From contig CP077096.1 of the NCBI GenBank assembly GCA_014268975.2, positions 3,509,501 through 3,573,500 on the forward strand: a stretch of DNA of 64,000 nt, written 5' to 3'. The DNA is from Pseudomonas wayambapalatensis (GTDB lineage Bacteria > Pseudomonadota > Gammaproteobacteria > Pseudomonadales > Pseudomonadaceae). A program made the position numbers and the translations under genes. The notes under the pieces are model-generated. The model was given only the letters and a program-made list of their open reading frames with translations, had not been told where the DNA came from and searched no databases. Below, piece after piece: positions 24,490-32,730 of this stretch (positions are counted from its first letter, which is position 1; every line of letters starts with the position of its first letter).

Positions 24490-25388
24490 TGAGTTATGAA
24501 GCTTTCCGCCAACTGGTCCAGCAATGGGCCACCGCTGGCTACCTGCCCGAGGCCCTGGCCTATGGGTTCGTGATCAACGCCCTGATCGCCGGCCTGATGA
24601 TCGGCCCGGTGCTGGGCGGGCTCGGCACCCTGGTCGTGGTCAAGCGCTTTGCGTTCTTCTCCGAGACCGTCGGCCACGCCGCACTCACGGGCGTGGCCAT
24701 CGGTATCCTGCTTGGCGAGCCCTATACCGGGCCCTACGGCAGCTTGTTCGGCTACTGCCTGCTGTTCGGCATCCTGCTGAATTTCCTGCGCAACCGCACG
24801 GGCCTTTCGCCGGACACCCTGATCGGCGTGTTCCTCTCCGTCTCGCTGGCCCTGGGTGCCAGCCTGCTGCTGATGTTGGCCGGCAAGATCAACGTGCACA
24901 TCCTCGAGAACGTGCTGTTCGGCTCGGTGCTTACCGTCAGCCCTCACGACCTGCTGGTGCTCGGCATCGTTGCCGTGCTGGTGCTGGCCTTGGCCCTGCC
25001 GCTGTACAACCGCATCATCCTCGCCAGCTTCAACCCGCAACTGGCGGCCGTGCGCGGCGTGGCGGTGAAGACCCTCGACTACCTGTTCGTGGTGCTGGTG
25101 ACCCTGGTGACCGTGGCCTCGGTGAAGGTGATCGGCGCCATCCTGGTCGGTGCGCTGCTGGTGATCCCCGCTGCCGCCGCGCGCCTGGTCAGCCAGTCGC
25201 TCAAGGGCTTCTTCTTCGCCTCGGTGCTGATCGCCACCCTCAGCACCCTGCTCGGCATCCTGCTGCCGATCGTCTTCGACCTGCCCGTGCCCTCCGGCGC
25301 TGCAATCATCCTGGTAGCCGGTATGTGCTTCGCCCTCGCGGCCCTCGCCCGCGCCCTCGTCCCACGCCTGCAAGGAAACCCGGCATGA
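24489..25388 (+). CDS. fpvE: FpvE-like ABC transporter permease
   Basis: Integral membrane permease of the ABC-3 (ZnuB/TroC) family, 299 aa, with about eight hydrophobic segments, for example FVINALIAGLMIGPVLGGLG and the C-terminal AAIILVAGMCFALAALAR. The motif KRFAFFSETVGHAALTGVA is the conserved family loop. It forms the inner-membrane channel with FpvD. The start ATG overlaps the fpvD TGA. Confidence 0.92.
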   Translation: MSYEAFRQLVQQWATAGYLPEALAYGFVINALIAGLMIGPVLGGLGTLVVVKRFAFFSETVGHAALTGVAIGILLGEPYTGPYGSLFGYCLLFGILLNFLRNRTGLSPDTLIGVFLSVSLALGASLLLMLAGKINVHILENVLFGSVLTVSPHDLLVLGIVAVLVLALALPLYNRIILASFNPQLAAVRGVAVKTLDYLFVVLVTLVTVASVKVIGAILVGALLVIPAAAARLVSQSLKGFFFASVLIATLSTLLGILLPIVFDLPVPSGAAIILVAGMCFALAALARALVPRLQGNPA

Positions 25389-26287
25389 ACCTCACGCTCA
25401 AACGCCTCACCCTGGCCCTGGTCCTGGCCGGCGCGCCCACCCTGGTGCTGGCCGCACAGCCCGCCAGCAGCGCCGCAGCCACGCAAGTGCTGACCACCCT
25501 GCCGGTGACCCACAGCCTCGCTGTCGCGTTGCTCGACGGCACCTCGGTGCAGCTCAAGCGCGCAGCACCGGCCAACCTTCCAGCCAGCCGCCAGCCGTCG
25601 TACTTCGAGGGGCGTGGCGGTGCGAGCCTGCACAAAGATGCTCAGCAGGCCACGGCAGTGATCGGCGTGCGCTCGATCTGGCATGACGACCCGCTCTATC
25701 CCATGGCGCGGCGCAGCAACATCCGCATCGTCGAAATCGATGCCGCGCGCCCGGTCGATGGCGCCCTGCCCGGCATCGCGGTGGATGGCGACAATGCATT
25801 CGCCAGCTATCCCTGGTTGAACCCGATCAACCTCGGGCGCATGGCCGATGTGGTGGCCAACGACCTGGAGCGCTTGTCCCCCGCTGACAAGGACAAGATC
25901 CAGGCCAACCTTGCCGGGCTCAAGCGACAGATGCTGGAGCTGACCTCCAGCAGCCAGACGCGCCTGGCCGAGGCCGATAACCTCAGCGTGGTCAGCCTGT
26001 CGGAACGTCTGGGCTATCTGGTCAGCGGGTTGAACCTGGATGTGGTGTCACAGGCACTGCCGGCAGATGGCAAGTGGGATGAAGCGGCGCTGAAGGCGCT
26101 GGGAGAGACCCTCAAGACGCAGGATGTGGCGTTGGTGCTGCACCATCGTCAGCCTGAGCCGCAGGTGCTCAAGGTGATCGAGGCGGCAGGCGCCAGGTTG
26201 GTGGTGGTCGACAGCGATCCGGAGGATACGGTGGCGGGGCTCAGGAACACTGTCGACGCTGTGGTGGCCGTATTGGTCAAAGGATGA
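25385..26287 (+). CDS. fpvF: FpvF-like second periplasmic binding protein of the ferripyoverdine system
   Basis: Exported protein of 300 aa, distantly ZnuA-like. A signal peptide ends near TLVLA. The chosen ATG overlaps the fpvE stop by four bases; the frame is open further upstream but that part lies inside fpvE. It keeps one candidate metal-loop (TLPVTHSLAVALL) yet lacks the multi-histidine acidic loop of zinc binders, as expected for FpvF, which binds ferripyoverdine together with FpvC (known from P. aeruginosa). Last gene of the operon; about 100 bases separate it from the convergent AraC gene. Confidence 0.86.
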   Translation: MNLTLKRLTLALVLAGAPTLVLAAQPASSAAATQVLTTLPVTHSLAVALLDGTSVQLKRAAPANLPASRQPSYFEGRGGASLHKDAQQATAVIGVRSIWHDDPLYPMARRSNIRIVEIDAARPVDGALPGIAVDGDNAFASYPWLNPINLGRMADVVANDLERLSPADKDKIQANLAGLKRQMLELTSSSQTRLAEADNLSVVSLSERLGYLVSGLNLDVVSQALPADGKWDEAALKALGETLKTQDVALVLHHRQPEPQVLKVIEAAGARLVVVDSDPEDTVAGLRNTVDAVVAVLVKG

Positions 26288-26386
26288 CGAAACGCCTGCT
26301 TCGGCAGATCAGAGCATGGCCCGGCATCGCTTCGTACAAGCCACGGCCAAGCACTGGCACCAGCTGCTCGGCCCGCAGTGGCATCT

Positions 26387-27304
26387 TCATGATGGCCGCC
26401 GGGCCAGGTTTATGTCCCGAGACGGCGCACACCCAAACTGGCGGCTGTACTCGCGGCTGAACTGTGACGGGCTTTCATAGCCGACCCGATAACAGGCGCT
26501 CGACACATCCAGCCCCTCCCCCAACATCAGCCGCCGAGCCTCCTGCAGGCGCAATAGCTTCTGGTACTGCAACGGGCTCATGGCGGTGACTGCCTTGAAA
26601 CGGTGATGCAAGGTCGAACTGCCCAGATTGGCGATCCGCGCCAGTTGCTCGATGCGCAGCGGCTGGGTGTAGTGGTTGTTCAACCAGTCGATGGCCTTGC
26701 TCACGCGCCGGGTCTGCGAGTCGCCCATGGCCAACTCGTACAGCCGACGCCCATGCACGCCTCGCAGCAGACGGTAGTGCAGTTCGCGCAGCGCCAATGG
26801 CGCGAGCATGCCGATATCCCGTGGCGACTCCAGCAACCGCACCAGGCGCAACATGGTTTCCAGCAGCGACACATCGATCTGTTCGAGAAATAACCCGCGC
26901 TCGGGCTCATCCGGTACGCCCGCGGGCGGCGCATCGGCGATCACCTGGGCAAGCTCGGTTGGCTCGAAGTCCAGGCGGATGCACAGGTAAGGCGCCTGCG
27001 CGCTGGCTGTCAGCACCCGACCAGACACCGGTAGCGTCACCGACACCACCAGGTAGTTGAGGGGGTCGTACAGATAACGCTCCTCGCCCAGGCCCACCTC
27101 TTTTTGCCCCTGCACGATCAGGCACAGCGCCGGTTTGTGCACGGTATGGATGATGTCTGACGGCGCATCCATTCGAATCACGTGCAGCGGCGCGATGGCA
27201 GTTTCGTAAACGCCCGGCGCGGTAAAGCGCTCGGTCAGCGAGCGGACGAGCTCGCCACGGTACAAGGCAGTGGTTTGCAGGAGAAAAGCATCGTTCTGCG
27301 CCAT
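26387..27304 (-). CDS. AraC-family transcriptional regulator
   Basis: DNA-binding regulator of 305 aa with an AraC_N (cupin-like) sensor domain over about residues 20-180 (HTVHKPALCLIVQGQKEV is typical) and a C-terminal double helix-turn-helix (about 195-295: PLRIEQLARIANLGSSTLHH and SSACYRVGYESPSQFSREY). Divergent from an SDR oxidoreductase gene 334 bases away, which is its likely target; this gene arrangement (AraC_N regulator beside an SDR or aldo-keto reductase) is common in proteobacteria. The inducer is unknown. Confidence 0.9.
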   Translation of the reverse strand: MAQNDAFLLQTTALYRGELVRSLTERFTAPGVYETAIAPLHVIRMDAPSDIIHTVHKPALCLIVQGQKEVGLGEERYLYDPLNYLVVSVTLPVSGRVLTASAQAPYLCIRLDFEPTELAQVIADAPPAGVPDEPERGLFLEQIDVSLLETMLRLVRLLESPRDIGMLAPLALRELHYRLLRGVHGRRLYELAMGDSQTRRVSKAIDWLNNHYTQPLRIEQLARIANLGSSTLHHRFKAVTAMSPLQYQKLLRLQEARRLMLGEGLDVSSACYRVGYESPSQFSREYSRQFGCAPSRDINLARRPS

Positions 27305-27638
27305 TCAAGGGCTCTCGCATGTTGGAATTCGGCGTTGTATCACGGTCTTGGTGTGACGGTAGACCATGGGGGCTACCTGGCGGCGTCGTCAGGGCCAGGC
27401 ACCCATTGTCCCCCGCAAAAAACACCTGCGTTAGGTCGAAACTGTCGTCGAGTTGCCTGATCCTTCCGCTCCGGCGCGTGGCACGAGGCTGCGCGGATCA
27501 CCGACACGAATAGGCAAAGGTCGCGCAGGTTTCGGCACGCATCATGCCGCCCCACAACCTTAGTCTTTTCTCCGTACCCAGCAGGAACGTCTGCCTTCCC
27601 TGCAGACGCCTGAACCTTCATGTACAGGAGATATGCAT
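27305..27638. promoter_or_regulatory. Divergent promoter region, araC-type regulator / SDR
   Basis: Intergenic stretch of 334 bases. The only clear structure is the inverted repeat CGTCTGC-N7-GCAGACG at 27588-27608, about 30 bases before the SDR start; it could be an operator or a leader hairpin. A ribosome binding site CAGGAG lies at 27625-27630. No gene is evident. Confidence 0.5.
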
Positions 27639-28373
27639 ATGTCCAACATCAACGATAAAGTCGTGCTGATCACCGGCGCCAGCAGCGGCATTGGTGAAGC
27701 CGCCGCCAGGCTGATCGCCGCCAAGGGTGCTCACGTGGTACTCGGCGCCCGCCGTATCGATCGCCTGCAACAGCTGGTGAGTGAAATCTGCGCCGAAGGC
27801 GGCTCGGCAAGTGCCCGCGCACTGGACGTGACCGACCTCGATTCCATGCAAGCCTTTGTCGAGTTTGCCAAGGCGCAGTACGGCAAGGTCGATGTGATCA
27901 TCAACAACGCAGGGGTAATGCCGCTGTCGCCACTGAACTCGCTGAAAGTCGAGGAATGGAACCGGATGCTCGACGTCAACGTGCGCGGAGTGCTGCACGG
28001 CATCGCCGCGGTGCTCCCAGACATGGAGGCGCAAGGACATGGTCAGGTCATCAACATCTCGTCGATCGGCGGGCTTTCGGTCTCCCCCACCGCTGCTGTG
28101 TATTGCGCGACCAAGTACGCCGTTCGGGCGATCTCAGATGGCCTTCGCCAGGAAACCGACAAGATCAGGGTGACGGTGGTGTGTCCTGGGGTGGTGGAAT
28201 CGGAGCTGGCCGACACGATCACCGACGACACGGCCCGCGAGGCCATGAGAACATTCCGACGCGTGGCGCTGGAGGCCGACGCGATTGCCCGGGCGCTGGT
28301 CTATGCCATCGAGCAGCCGGATGATGTGGATGTCAGCGAGCTTGTGGTGCGACCGACTGCCAGTCCTTATTGA
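27639..28373 (+). CDS. SDR-family NAD(P)-dependent oxidoreductase
   Basis: Classical short-chain dehydrogenase of 244 aa. Cofactor motif TGASSGIG (about residues 12-19), NNAG (about 88), and the catalytic Ser with YCATK (Tyr-x3-Lys, about 150-154). An Arg-Arg after the second strand (LGARRIDRL) favours NADP(H) (inference). Substrate unknown; closest in type to the clavulanate-dehydrogenase-like oxidoreductases. Start chosen at 27639 because CAGGAG is eight bases upstream; the in-frame ATG at 27633 lies too close to it. The stop overlaps the convergent kinase-like gene by seven bases. Confidence 0.9.
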   Translation: MSNINDKVVLITGASSGIGEAAARLIAAKGAHVVLGARRIDRLQQLVSEICAEGGSASARALDVTDLDSMQAFVEFAKAQYGKVDVIINNAGVMPLSPLNSLKVEEWNRMLDVNVRGVLHGIAAVLPDMEAQGHGQVINISSIGGLSVSPTAAVYCATKYAVRAISDGLRQETDKIRVTVVCPGVVESELADTITDDTAREAMRTFRRVALEADAIARALVYAIEQPDDVDVSELVVRPTASPY

Positions 28374-28900
28374 GCACTCCTGGGCGTCGGCTTCATGCTC
28401 GCGAGAAATGCGCTGGTGTCCCGATCGGAGCGCAGGCAGACCACCCGACAACCCACCGGCGCGCTCGCCGCAAGTTGCTCCATCTTCGTTCGAGCCGAGC
28501 GTTTGGTCTGCCACATGAACCTGAAGAACGCCGGCAAGTTGGCCAGCCGCTCCGGGCAGTTGTGCGGCAGGTCCGGACGGGACTGTCCGCGATAACGCAG
28601 CGCTCTGGTTAGCACCCGCCAGAATCGCAGCGTCGCCGACCGGTCGATCCAGATCAGAAGATCGGCGCGAGCCAGTCGATTGCTCCAGGTGGTTGAATGG
28701 CCGCCTTCGAAAATCCAGCGATCGCGCGCCTCCACTTCATGACACAAGCGTGTCTTCTCGTCCCGGCTGCGCTCGACCCAGCCGGGCTGCCAGTGGATGG
28801 TGTCGATATGCACCACCGGCAGCCCCGTGTATTCGCCTAGCTTGCGCGCCAATGTGCTCTTCCCGGCGCCGGGTTGGCCGACAATCATGATCCGCTGCAT
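28367..28900 (-). CDS. P-loop NTPase, adenylate-kinase-like (topology-modulation-type)
   Basis: Protein of 177 aa starting MQRIMIVGQPGAGKSTLARK, with Walker A GQPGAGKST at residues 8-16 and HIDTIHWQPGW after the second strand, a pattern typical of the small FlaR-like / 'topology modulation' kinase family. LLIWIDRS is the Walker B-like strand. The substrate is not known; family members are generally annotated as AAA or adenylate-kinase-like proteins. The start at 28900 is preceded by AGGAGC; longer in-frame starts upstream lack a ribosome binding site. Confidence 0.88.
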   Translation of the reverse strand: MQRIMIVGQPGAGKSTLARKLGEYTGLPVVHIDTIHWQPGWVERSRDEKTRLCHEVEARDRWIFEGGHSTTWSNRLARADLLIWIDRSATLRFWRVLTRALRYRGQSRPDLPHNCPERLANLPAFFRFMWQTKRSARTKMEQLAASAPVGCRVVCLRSDRDTSAFLASMKPTPRSAQ

Positions 28901-28964
28901 CGAAGCTCCTTTTCGCCATGCATGTTGAACAGGGCGCGCGATTCTACGGAAATGTCCAGCAGCG

Positions 28965-29516
28965 TCAACCCAAGGAACGGGCGAGCCATTCACGGCGCGT
29001 CATCTCCCATATCTCCACCTCAAACGGCCCGGAGACAAAATGCCCGTCGCGCTTGTCCACCAGGCGCATCCCTTCATGCTCAGAGACTTTTCGAGAGGCG
29101 TGATTGGCAACGGCCTTGGGCACCTGCATGACAGGGCGAGACAAGGTCTCGAACCAATAGGCATTGACCACCCGGCAGGCTTCACGCATGTAGCCTTGCC
29201 CCCACCACTGCGGCGCAAGCCAGAAACCCCGGTTGTTCCCGGGTTCGTCGTACAGGCTGATGCTGCCGATGATGCGCGGGTCTTCACCGCGCAGGCGGAT
29301 CATCCAATGCCATTCACGGCCCGCGGCCATGGCTGGCAGGGCGATATCACGCACGTAGACCAACGCGCCGTCTTCCGGGTACGGCCATGGCACGCGGCGA
29401 TCGAGATAACGGACCACCTCCCACTGCGGAAACAACTGCTGGATCGCAGGCGCGTCTTCCAATTGCAGAGGGGTGAGAACAAGGCGTTCTGTATACAGCG
29501 TCGTAAGGCAATCCAT
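28965..29516 (-). CDS. GNAT-family N-acetyltransferase
   Basis: Acetyl-CoA-dependent acetyltransferase of the RimJ/RimL-like GNAT type, 183 aa. It begins TERLVLTPLQLEDAPAIQQL; the acetyl-CoA-binding strand-loop is RGFWLAPQWWGQGYMREAC (about 95-113), with a later KVSEHEGMRLVDKRDG segment. The acceptor is unknown. The start at 29516 is preceded by CGGAG eight bases upstream. A longer frame exists but begins inside non-coding sequence. Confidence 0.87.
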   Translation of the reverse strand: MDCLTTLYTERLVLTPLQLEDAPAIQQLFPQWEVVRYLDRRVPWPYPEDGALVYVRDIALPAMAAGREWHWMIRLRGEDPRIIGSISLYDEPGNNRGFWLAPQWWGQGYMREACRVVNAYWFETLSRPVMQVPKAVANHASRKVSEHEGMRLVDKRDGHFVSGPFEVEIWEMTRREWLARSLG

Positions 29517-29622
29517 GGCATTCGCTCCGGAGTACCCTTGTGCAGGGCACTTGATGGTCGGCGATTGCCCCGGCTGTGTCGAGCGCTCGGCCCAACGGGG
29601 GCGCTGGGCCGACCTGCCCGTC

Positions 29623-29799
29623 TCAGATGACGCGCCCCGACAGGGCATTGACCCCCTCCAGCGCCGCAAAGGAAATATCCAACTCGCGAAATTGGTGCGA
29701 CAGCGCGGATTCTGTCAGGTGCAGGCGTTCGGCGTCGTCGTGCAGGCTGTCCATTTCCCGCAGGGCGTCGATGGTGCGCAGGTGTCTCAAGTCGATCAT
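29623..29799 (-). pseudogene. metR: Truncated metR (LysR-family) remnant, 58 codons
   Basis: The 41 N-terminal codons encode a recognisable MetR-like winged-helix start (MIDLRHLRTIDALRE, then HLTESALSHQFRELD). The frame then switches to unrelated residues and stops; the rest of the helix-turn-helix domain and the whole effector domain (about 250 residues in the family) are missing. Inside the helix region the usual 'GSLVEAAE' has become DSLHDDAE. It lies at the 3' end of the mesX-mesD-flavin reductase operon, where a methionine regulator would make sense, so it is most likely the broken regulator of that operon. Confidence 0.75.
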
Positions 29800-29843
29800 G
29801 GGCAGAACTTCAACCCTGTGCAAAATAGCGAAACCTGAACCGC

Positions 29844-30344
29844 TCAAACGGCCGCGAGGTTGCAGTATTGTCCCTTGAAATACAGCAACGGCTGCGTCGC
29901 CCCGGCCTCTTGCAGGTTCAGCGCTTTCACTTCCCCAATCACGATCAGGTGATCGCCTGCGGCATGTTCGGCGTGGATTTCGCAATCGAGCCAGTGCAGG
30001 CTGCCGACGATGAGTGGATTCCCCAGAGGCGAAGACTGCCATTCGACGCCGTGCCACTTGTCGGTGCCACGGCGCGCGAACTGGTTGGAAATACCGACCT
30101 GCTCATCTGAAAGGATGTTGACTGCAAATCGACCGGCCTGGCGAATCCTCGGGTAGCTGGCCGAGTTCGACATCACGCTGAACGACACCAGGGGCGGGCT
30201 CATCGACACGCTGTAGAACGACTGGCAGGTAAAGCCGATCGGCTGGTCATCGATGAACGAAGTCACCACCGTGATACCGGAGGCGTAATGCCCGAGCGCT
30301 TCGCGAAAACGCAGAGGCTCGATGGCGGTTCCAAGCTGCGACAT
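29844..30344 (-). CDS. Flavin reductase family protein
   Basis: FMN-binding split-barrel flavin reductase of 166 aa (flavin_reduct domain over nearly the whole length). Typical motifs: ALGHYASGITVVTS near the N-terminus, IGFTCQSFYSVSMSPPLVSF, and GDHLIVIGEV. Such proteins use NAD(P)H to supply reduced flavin to partner monooxygenases. It starts 12 bases after mesD in the same operon, so its likely partner is the oxygen-dependent MesD/MesX methionine synthase (inference). Confidence 0.88.
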   Translation of the reverse strand: MSQLGTAIEPLRFREALGHYASGITVVTSFIDDQPIGFTCQSFYSVSMSPPLVSFSVMSNSASYPRIRQAGRFAVNILSDEQVGISNQFARRGTDKWHGVEWQSSPLGNPLIVGSLHWLDCEIHAEHAAGDHLIVIGEVKALNLQEAGATQPLLYFKGQYCNLAAV

Positions 30345-30356
30345 GACAGACAGACC

Positions 30357-31385
30357 CTAGTTCGACAGTTCTTGCCGAACGATATCCGCACCTGCGACCA
30401 ACGCCTCGAGCTTGCCACTCGCGACGCGACGTGGCAGTGGCGCCATGCCGCAGTTGGTGCACGGATAAAGCTTGTCGGCATCGACGAACTGCAGGGCCTT
30501 GCGCAGGGTATTGGCGACTTCTTCCGGAGTCTCGATGGCGTGATTGGCCACATCGATGGCGCCGACCATCACTTTCTTGCCGCGGATGAGCTCGATCAGA
30601 TCCATGGGCACGTGGGAGTTGTGGCATTCGAGCGAAACGATATCGATAGAGGATTTCTGCAGCTTTGGGAACGCCTGCTCATACTGGCGCCACTCCGACC
30701 CCAGCGTCTTTTTCCAGTCGGTGTTGGCCTTGATGCCATAGCCGTAGCAGATGTGCACCGCCGTTTCACACTTGAGGCCTTCGATGGCCCGTTCCAGGGT
30801 GGCGACGCCCCAATCGTTCACCTCATCGAAGAAGACGTTGAATGCAGGCTCGTCGAACTGAATGATATCGACACCCGCCGCCTCCAGCTCCCGGGCTTCC
30901 TGATTGAGGATCCTGGCAAATTCCCACGCCAGCTTTTCGCGGCTCTTGTAGTGGGCGTCGTACAGCGTATCGATCATCGTCATGGGACCCGGCAGCGCCC
31001 ACTTGATGGGTTGACGGGTTTGCTGGCGCAAGAACCTGGCGTCGTCGACGAACACAGGCTTGCGACGCTCGACTGCACCCACCACCGTCGGGACGCTCGC
31101 ATCGTAGCGATCACGGATCCGCACGGTTTCGCGCTTCTCGAAATCAACGCCGCTGAGGTGCTCGATAAAGGTGGTGACGAAGTGCTGGCGGGTTTGCTCG
31201 CCGTCGCTGACGATGTCGATACCGGCCTGCTGCTGTTCGTGCAACGCCAGACGCAGTGCATCCTGCTTGCCCTCGACAAGCCCTTCGTCCTGCAGTTTCC
31301 AGGGCGACCAGAGGGTCTCGGGCTGCGCCAGCCAGGAAGGCTTGGGCAAGCTGCCGGCGGTTGAGGTAGGGAGCAGTTTTTTCAT
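30357..31385 (-). CDS. mesD: MesD-type core methionine synthase (folate-independent MetE homologue)
   Basis: Protein of 342 aa that corresponds only to the C-terminal catalytic barrel of MetE and lacks the N-terminal folate-binding half (MetE is about 750 aa). Zinc-ligand signatures are visible: LECHNSH (His-x-Cys type site near residue 245) and YPCTNCGMAPL (Cys near 314). MesD enzymes of aerobic bacteria convert homocysteine to methionine without methyl-folate or cobalamin and require the DUF1852 partner and oxygen (known family). The start MKKLLPTSTAGSLPKP was chosen over a longer frame that begins in the spacer. mesX lies 26 bases upstream. Confidence 0.88.
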   Translation of the reverse strand: MKKLLPTSTAGSLPKPSWLAQPETLWSPWKLQDEGLVEGKQDALRLALHEQQQAGIDIVSDGEQTRQHFVTTFIEHLSGVDFEKRETVRIRDRYDASVPTVVGAVERRKPVFVDDARFLRQQTRQPIKWALPGPMTMIDTLYDAHYKSREKLAWEFARILNQEARELEAAGVDIIQFDEPAFNVFFDEVNDWGVATLERAIEGLKCETAVHICYGYGIKANTDWKKTLGSEWRQYEQAFPKLQKSSIDIVSLECHNSHVPMDLIELIRGKKVMVGAIDVANHAIETPEEVANTLRKALQFVDADKLYPCTNCGMAPLPRRVASGKLEALVAGADIVRQELSN

Positions 31386-31411
31386 GATGGAAGCCTTGTG
31401 AATTCGATAAG

Positions 31412-32395
31412 TCAGATTGCGTACTGAGCAGACCACTGCTCGAGAACCGCCCGATAGGGTTTGATGAAGTGCTCCTCGGCAAACCGCCCTTGTTCGATCG
31501 CCAGGCGGCTGCGTTCCTCGCGGTCATAAACGATTCGGGTCAACGAATAATCCTGGTGCTTGAGGCTTGGCTGATAGGATTGCCCTGCCGCAGAGTTCGC
31601 GTTGTAGATTTCCGGCCGGTAGATCTTCTGGAAGGTGTCCATCGTGCTGATGGTGCTGATGAGCTCGAGATTGGTGTAGTCGGCAAGCAGGTCGCCCGTA
31701 AAGTAGAACGCCAAGGGCGCGACGCTGTTCGCGGGCATGAAATAACGCACCTTCAAGCCCATCTTGCTGAAGTACTCATCCGTCAACGAGTATTCATCCT
31801 GACGGTATTCGAACCCCAGTACCGGGTGCTGGTTTTCCGTGCGGTGGTAGGTTCTGCTGCTGGAGACGCTCAGGCAGATGACCGGCAACTTGCTGAAGTT
31901 GGCCTTGTAGGCCTGCGAGTTCAGGAAGCACTTGAACAGCTTGCCATGCAGGTCGCCGAAATCATCCGGGGTGCCGAAGCCAGGCTTGCCCTTGTTGTGC
32001 TCCAGCAGCAGCACGCTGAAGTCGTAATCACGCACGTAGGAAGAAAAATTGTTCCCTACGATCCCGGCGATGCGCTCGTTGGTTTTCTGATCGACGATGT
32101 TGGTTTTCAGAATCTCGATCAACGGGAGCGCATCGGCAGTGCTGTCAGCCCCCAGGTCCATCTCGACGGAAATGATTTCGAGCTCGACCTTGTAACGGTC
32201 ACCTTCAGGGTTGTCCCAATGGGCCAGGGCATTGAAGCGGTTGTCGATCATCCGCAAGGTATTGCGCAGGTTTTCCTGGCGCTGCTCGCCCCTCGCCAGG
32301 TTGGCGAAGTTGGTGGTGATGCGGGTGTTGTCCGAGGGCTGGTAGTGCTCATCGAAACAAATCCGCTTGATCGCGAATGTGAAGTCTCTGGCCAT
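31412..32395 (-). CDS. mesX: MesX (DUF1852), partner of MesD
   Basis: Cytoplasmic protein of 327 aa matching DUF1852: MARDFTFAIKRICFDEHY at the start, then NFANLARGEQRQENLRNTL and a C-terminal YDREERSRLAIEQGRF. DUF1852 was shown to be required for MesD activity in aerobic bacteria; its chemistry is unknown. First gene of a minus-strand operon mesX-mesD-flavin reductase-metR remnant. A MetR-like site (TGAA-N5-CTCA) is found about 115 bases upstream. Confidence 0.88.
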   Translation of the reverse strand: MARDFTFAIKRICFDEHYQPSDNTRITTNFANLARGEQRQENLRNTLRMIDNRFNALAHWDNPEGDRYKVELEIISVEMDLGADSTADALPLIEILKTNIVDQKTNERIAGIVGNNFSSYVRDYDFSVLLLEHNKGKPGFGTPDDFGDLHGKLFKCFLNSQAYKANFSKLPVICLSVSSSRTYHRTENQHPVLGFEYRQDEYSLTDEYFSKMGLKVRYFMPANSVAPLAFYFTGDLLADYTNLELISTISTMDTFQKIYRPEIYNANSAAGQSYQPSLKHQDYSLTRIVYDREERSRLAIEQGRFAEEHFIKPYRAVLEQWSAQYAI

Positions 32396-32730
32396 GGTGA
32401 TCTGAATCCTGATTCCTGAGGTAAACCTGGAACGCCTCGCGCAGCGAAGGTGCCTGCCGATACGGATGTCCGGTTCCGAGTGGGGGAATTGTCGGGATCA
32501 GCCACTCATGAAGCAAACTCATTTTTTTTGCATTCAACCTTAGTTATTTTCATGATCGCTCTTGCGCCTGGTTTGGGTGCAATCCAGAAGCTAGAGCCTT
32601 CCATCGATCACACTGATGATTACTATCGAACGGCCTGCCTATGGGCCTTGCAAAACCGACTCCTATAATCGCCCTCCTATTTTCCCGCCTCCTGCGCCTG
32701 CTCCAGGCGACAACACTTGGAATCCGTACC
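32396..32730. promoter_or_regulatory. Divergent promoter region, mesX / MFS exporter
   Basis: Spacer of 335 bases between divergent genes. At 32509-32521 it holds TGAAGCAAACTCA, which differs from the MetR operator TGAA-N5-TTCA by one base; this would fit a methionine-regulated mesX promoter, although the local metR is broken. An A/T-rich stretch at 32516-32555 could carry the mesX -35/-10. No gene is evident. Confidence 0.4.

Noticed and set aside
20191..25373. Long minus-strand open frames under fpvG-fpvE
   Set aside because: Antisense shadows of well-supported plus-strand genes; no family features and no ribosome binding sites.
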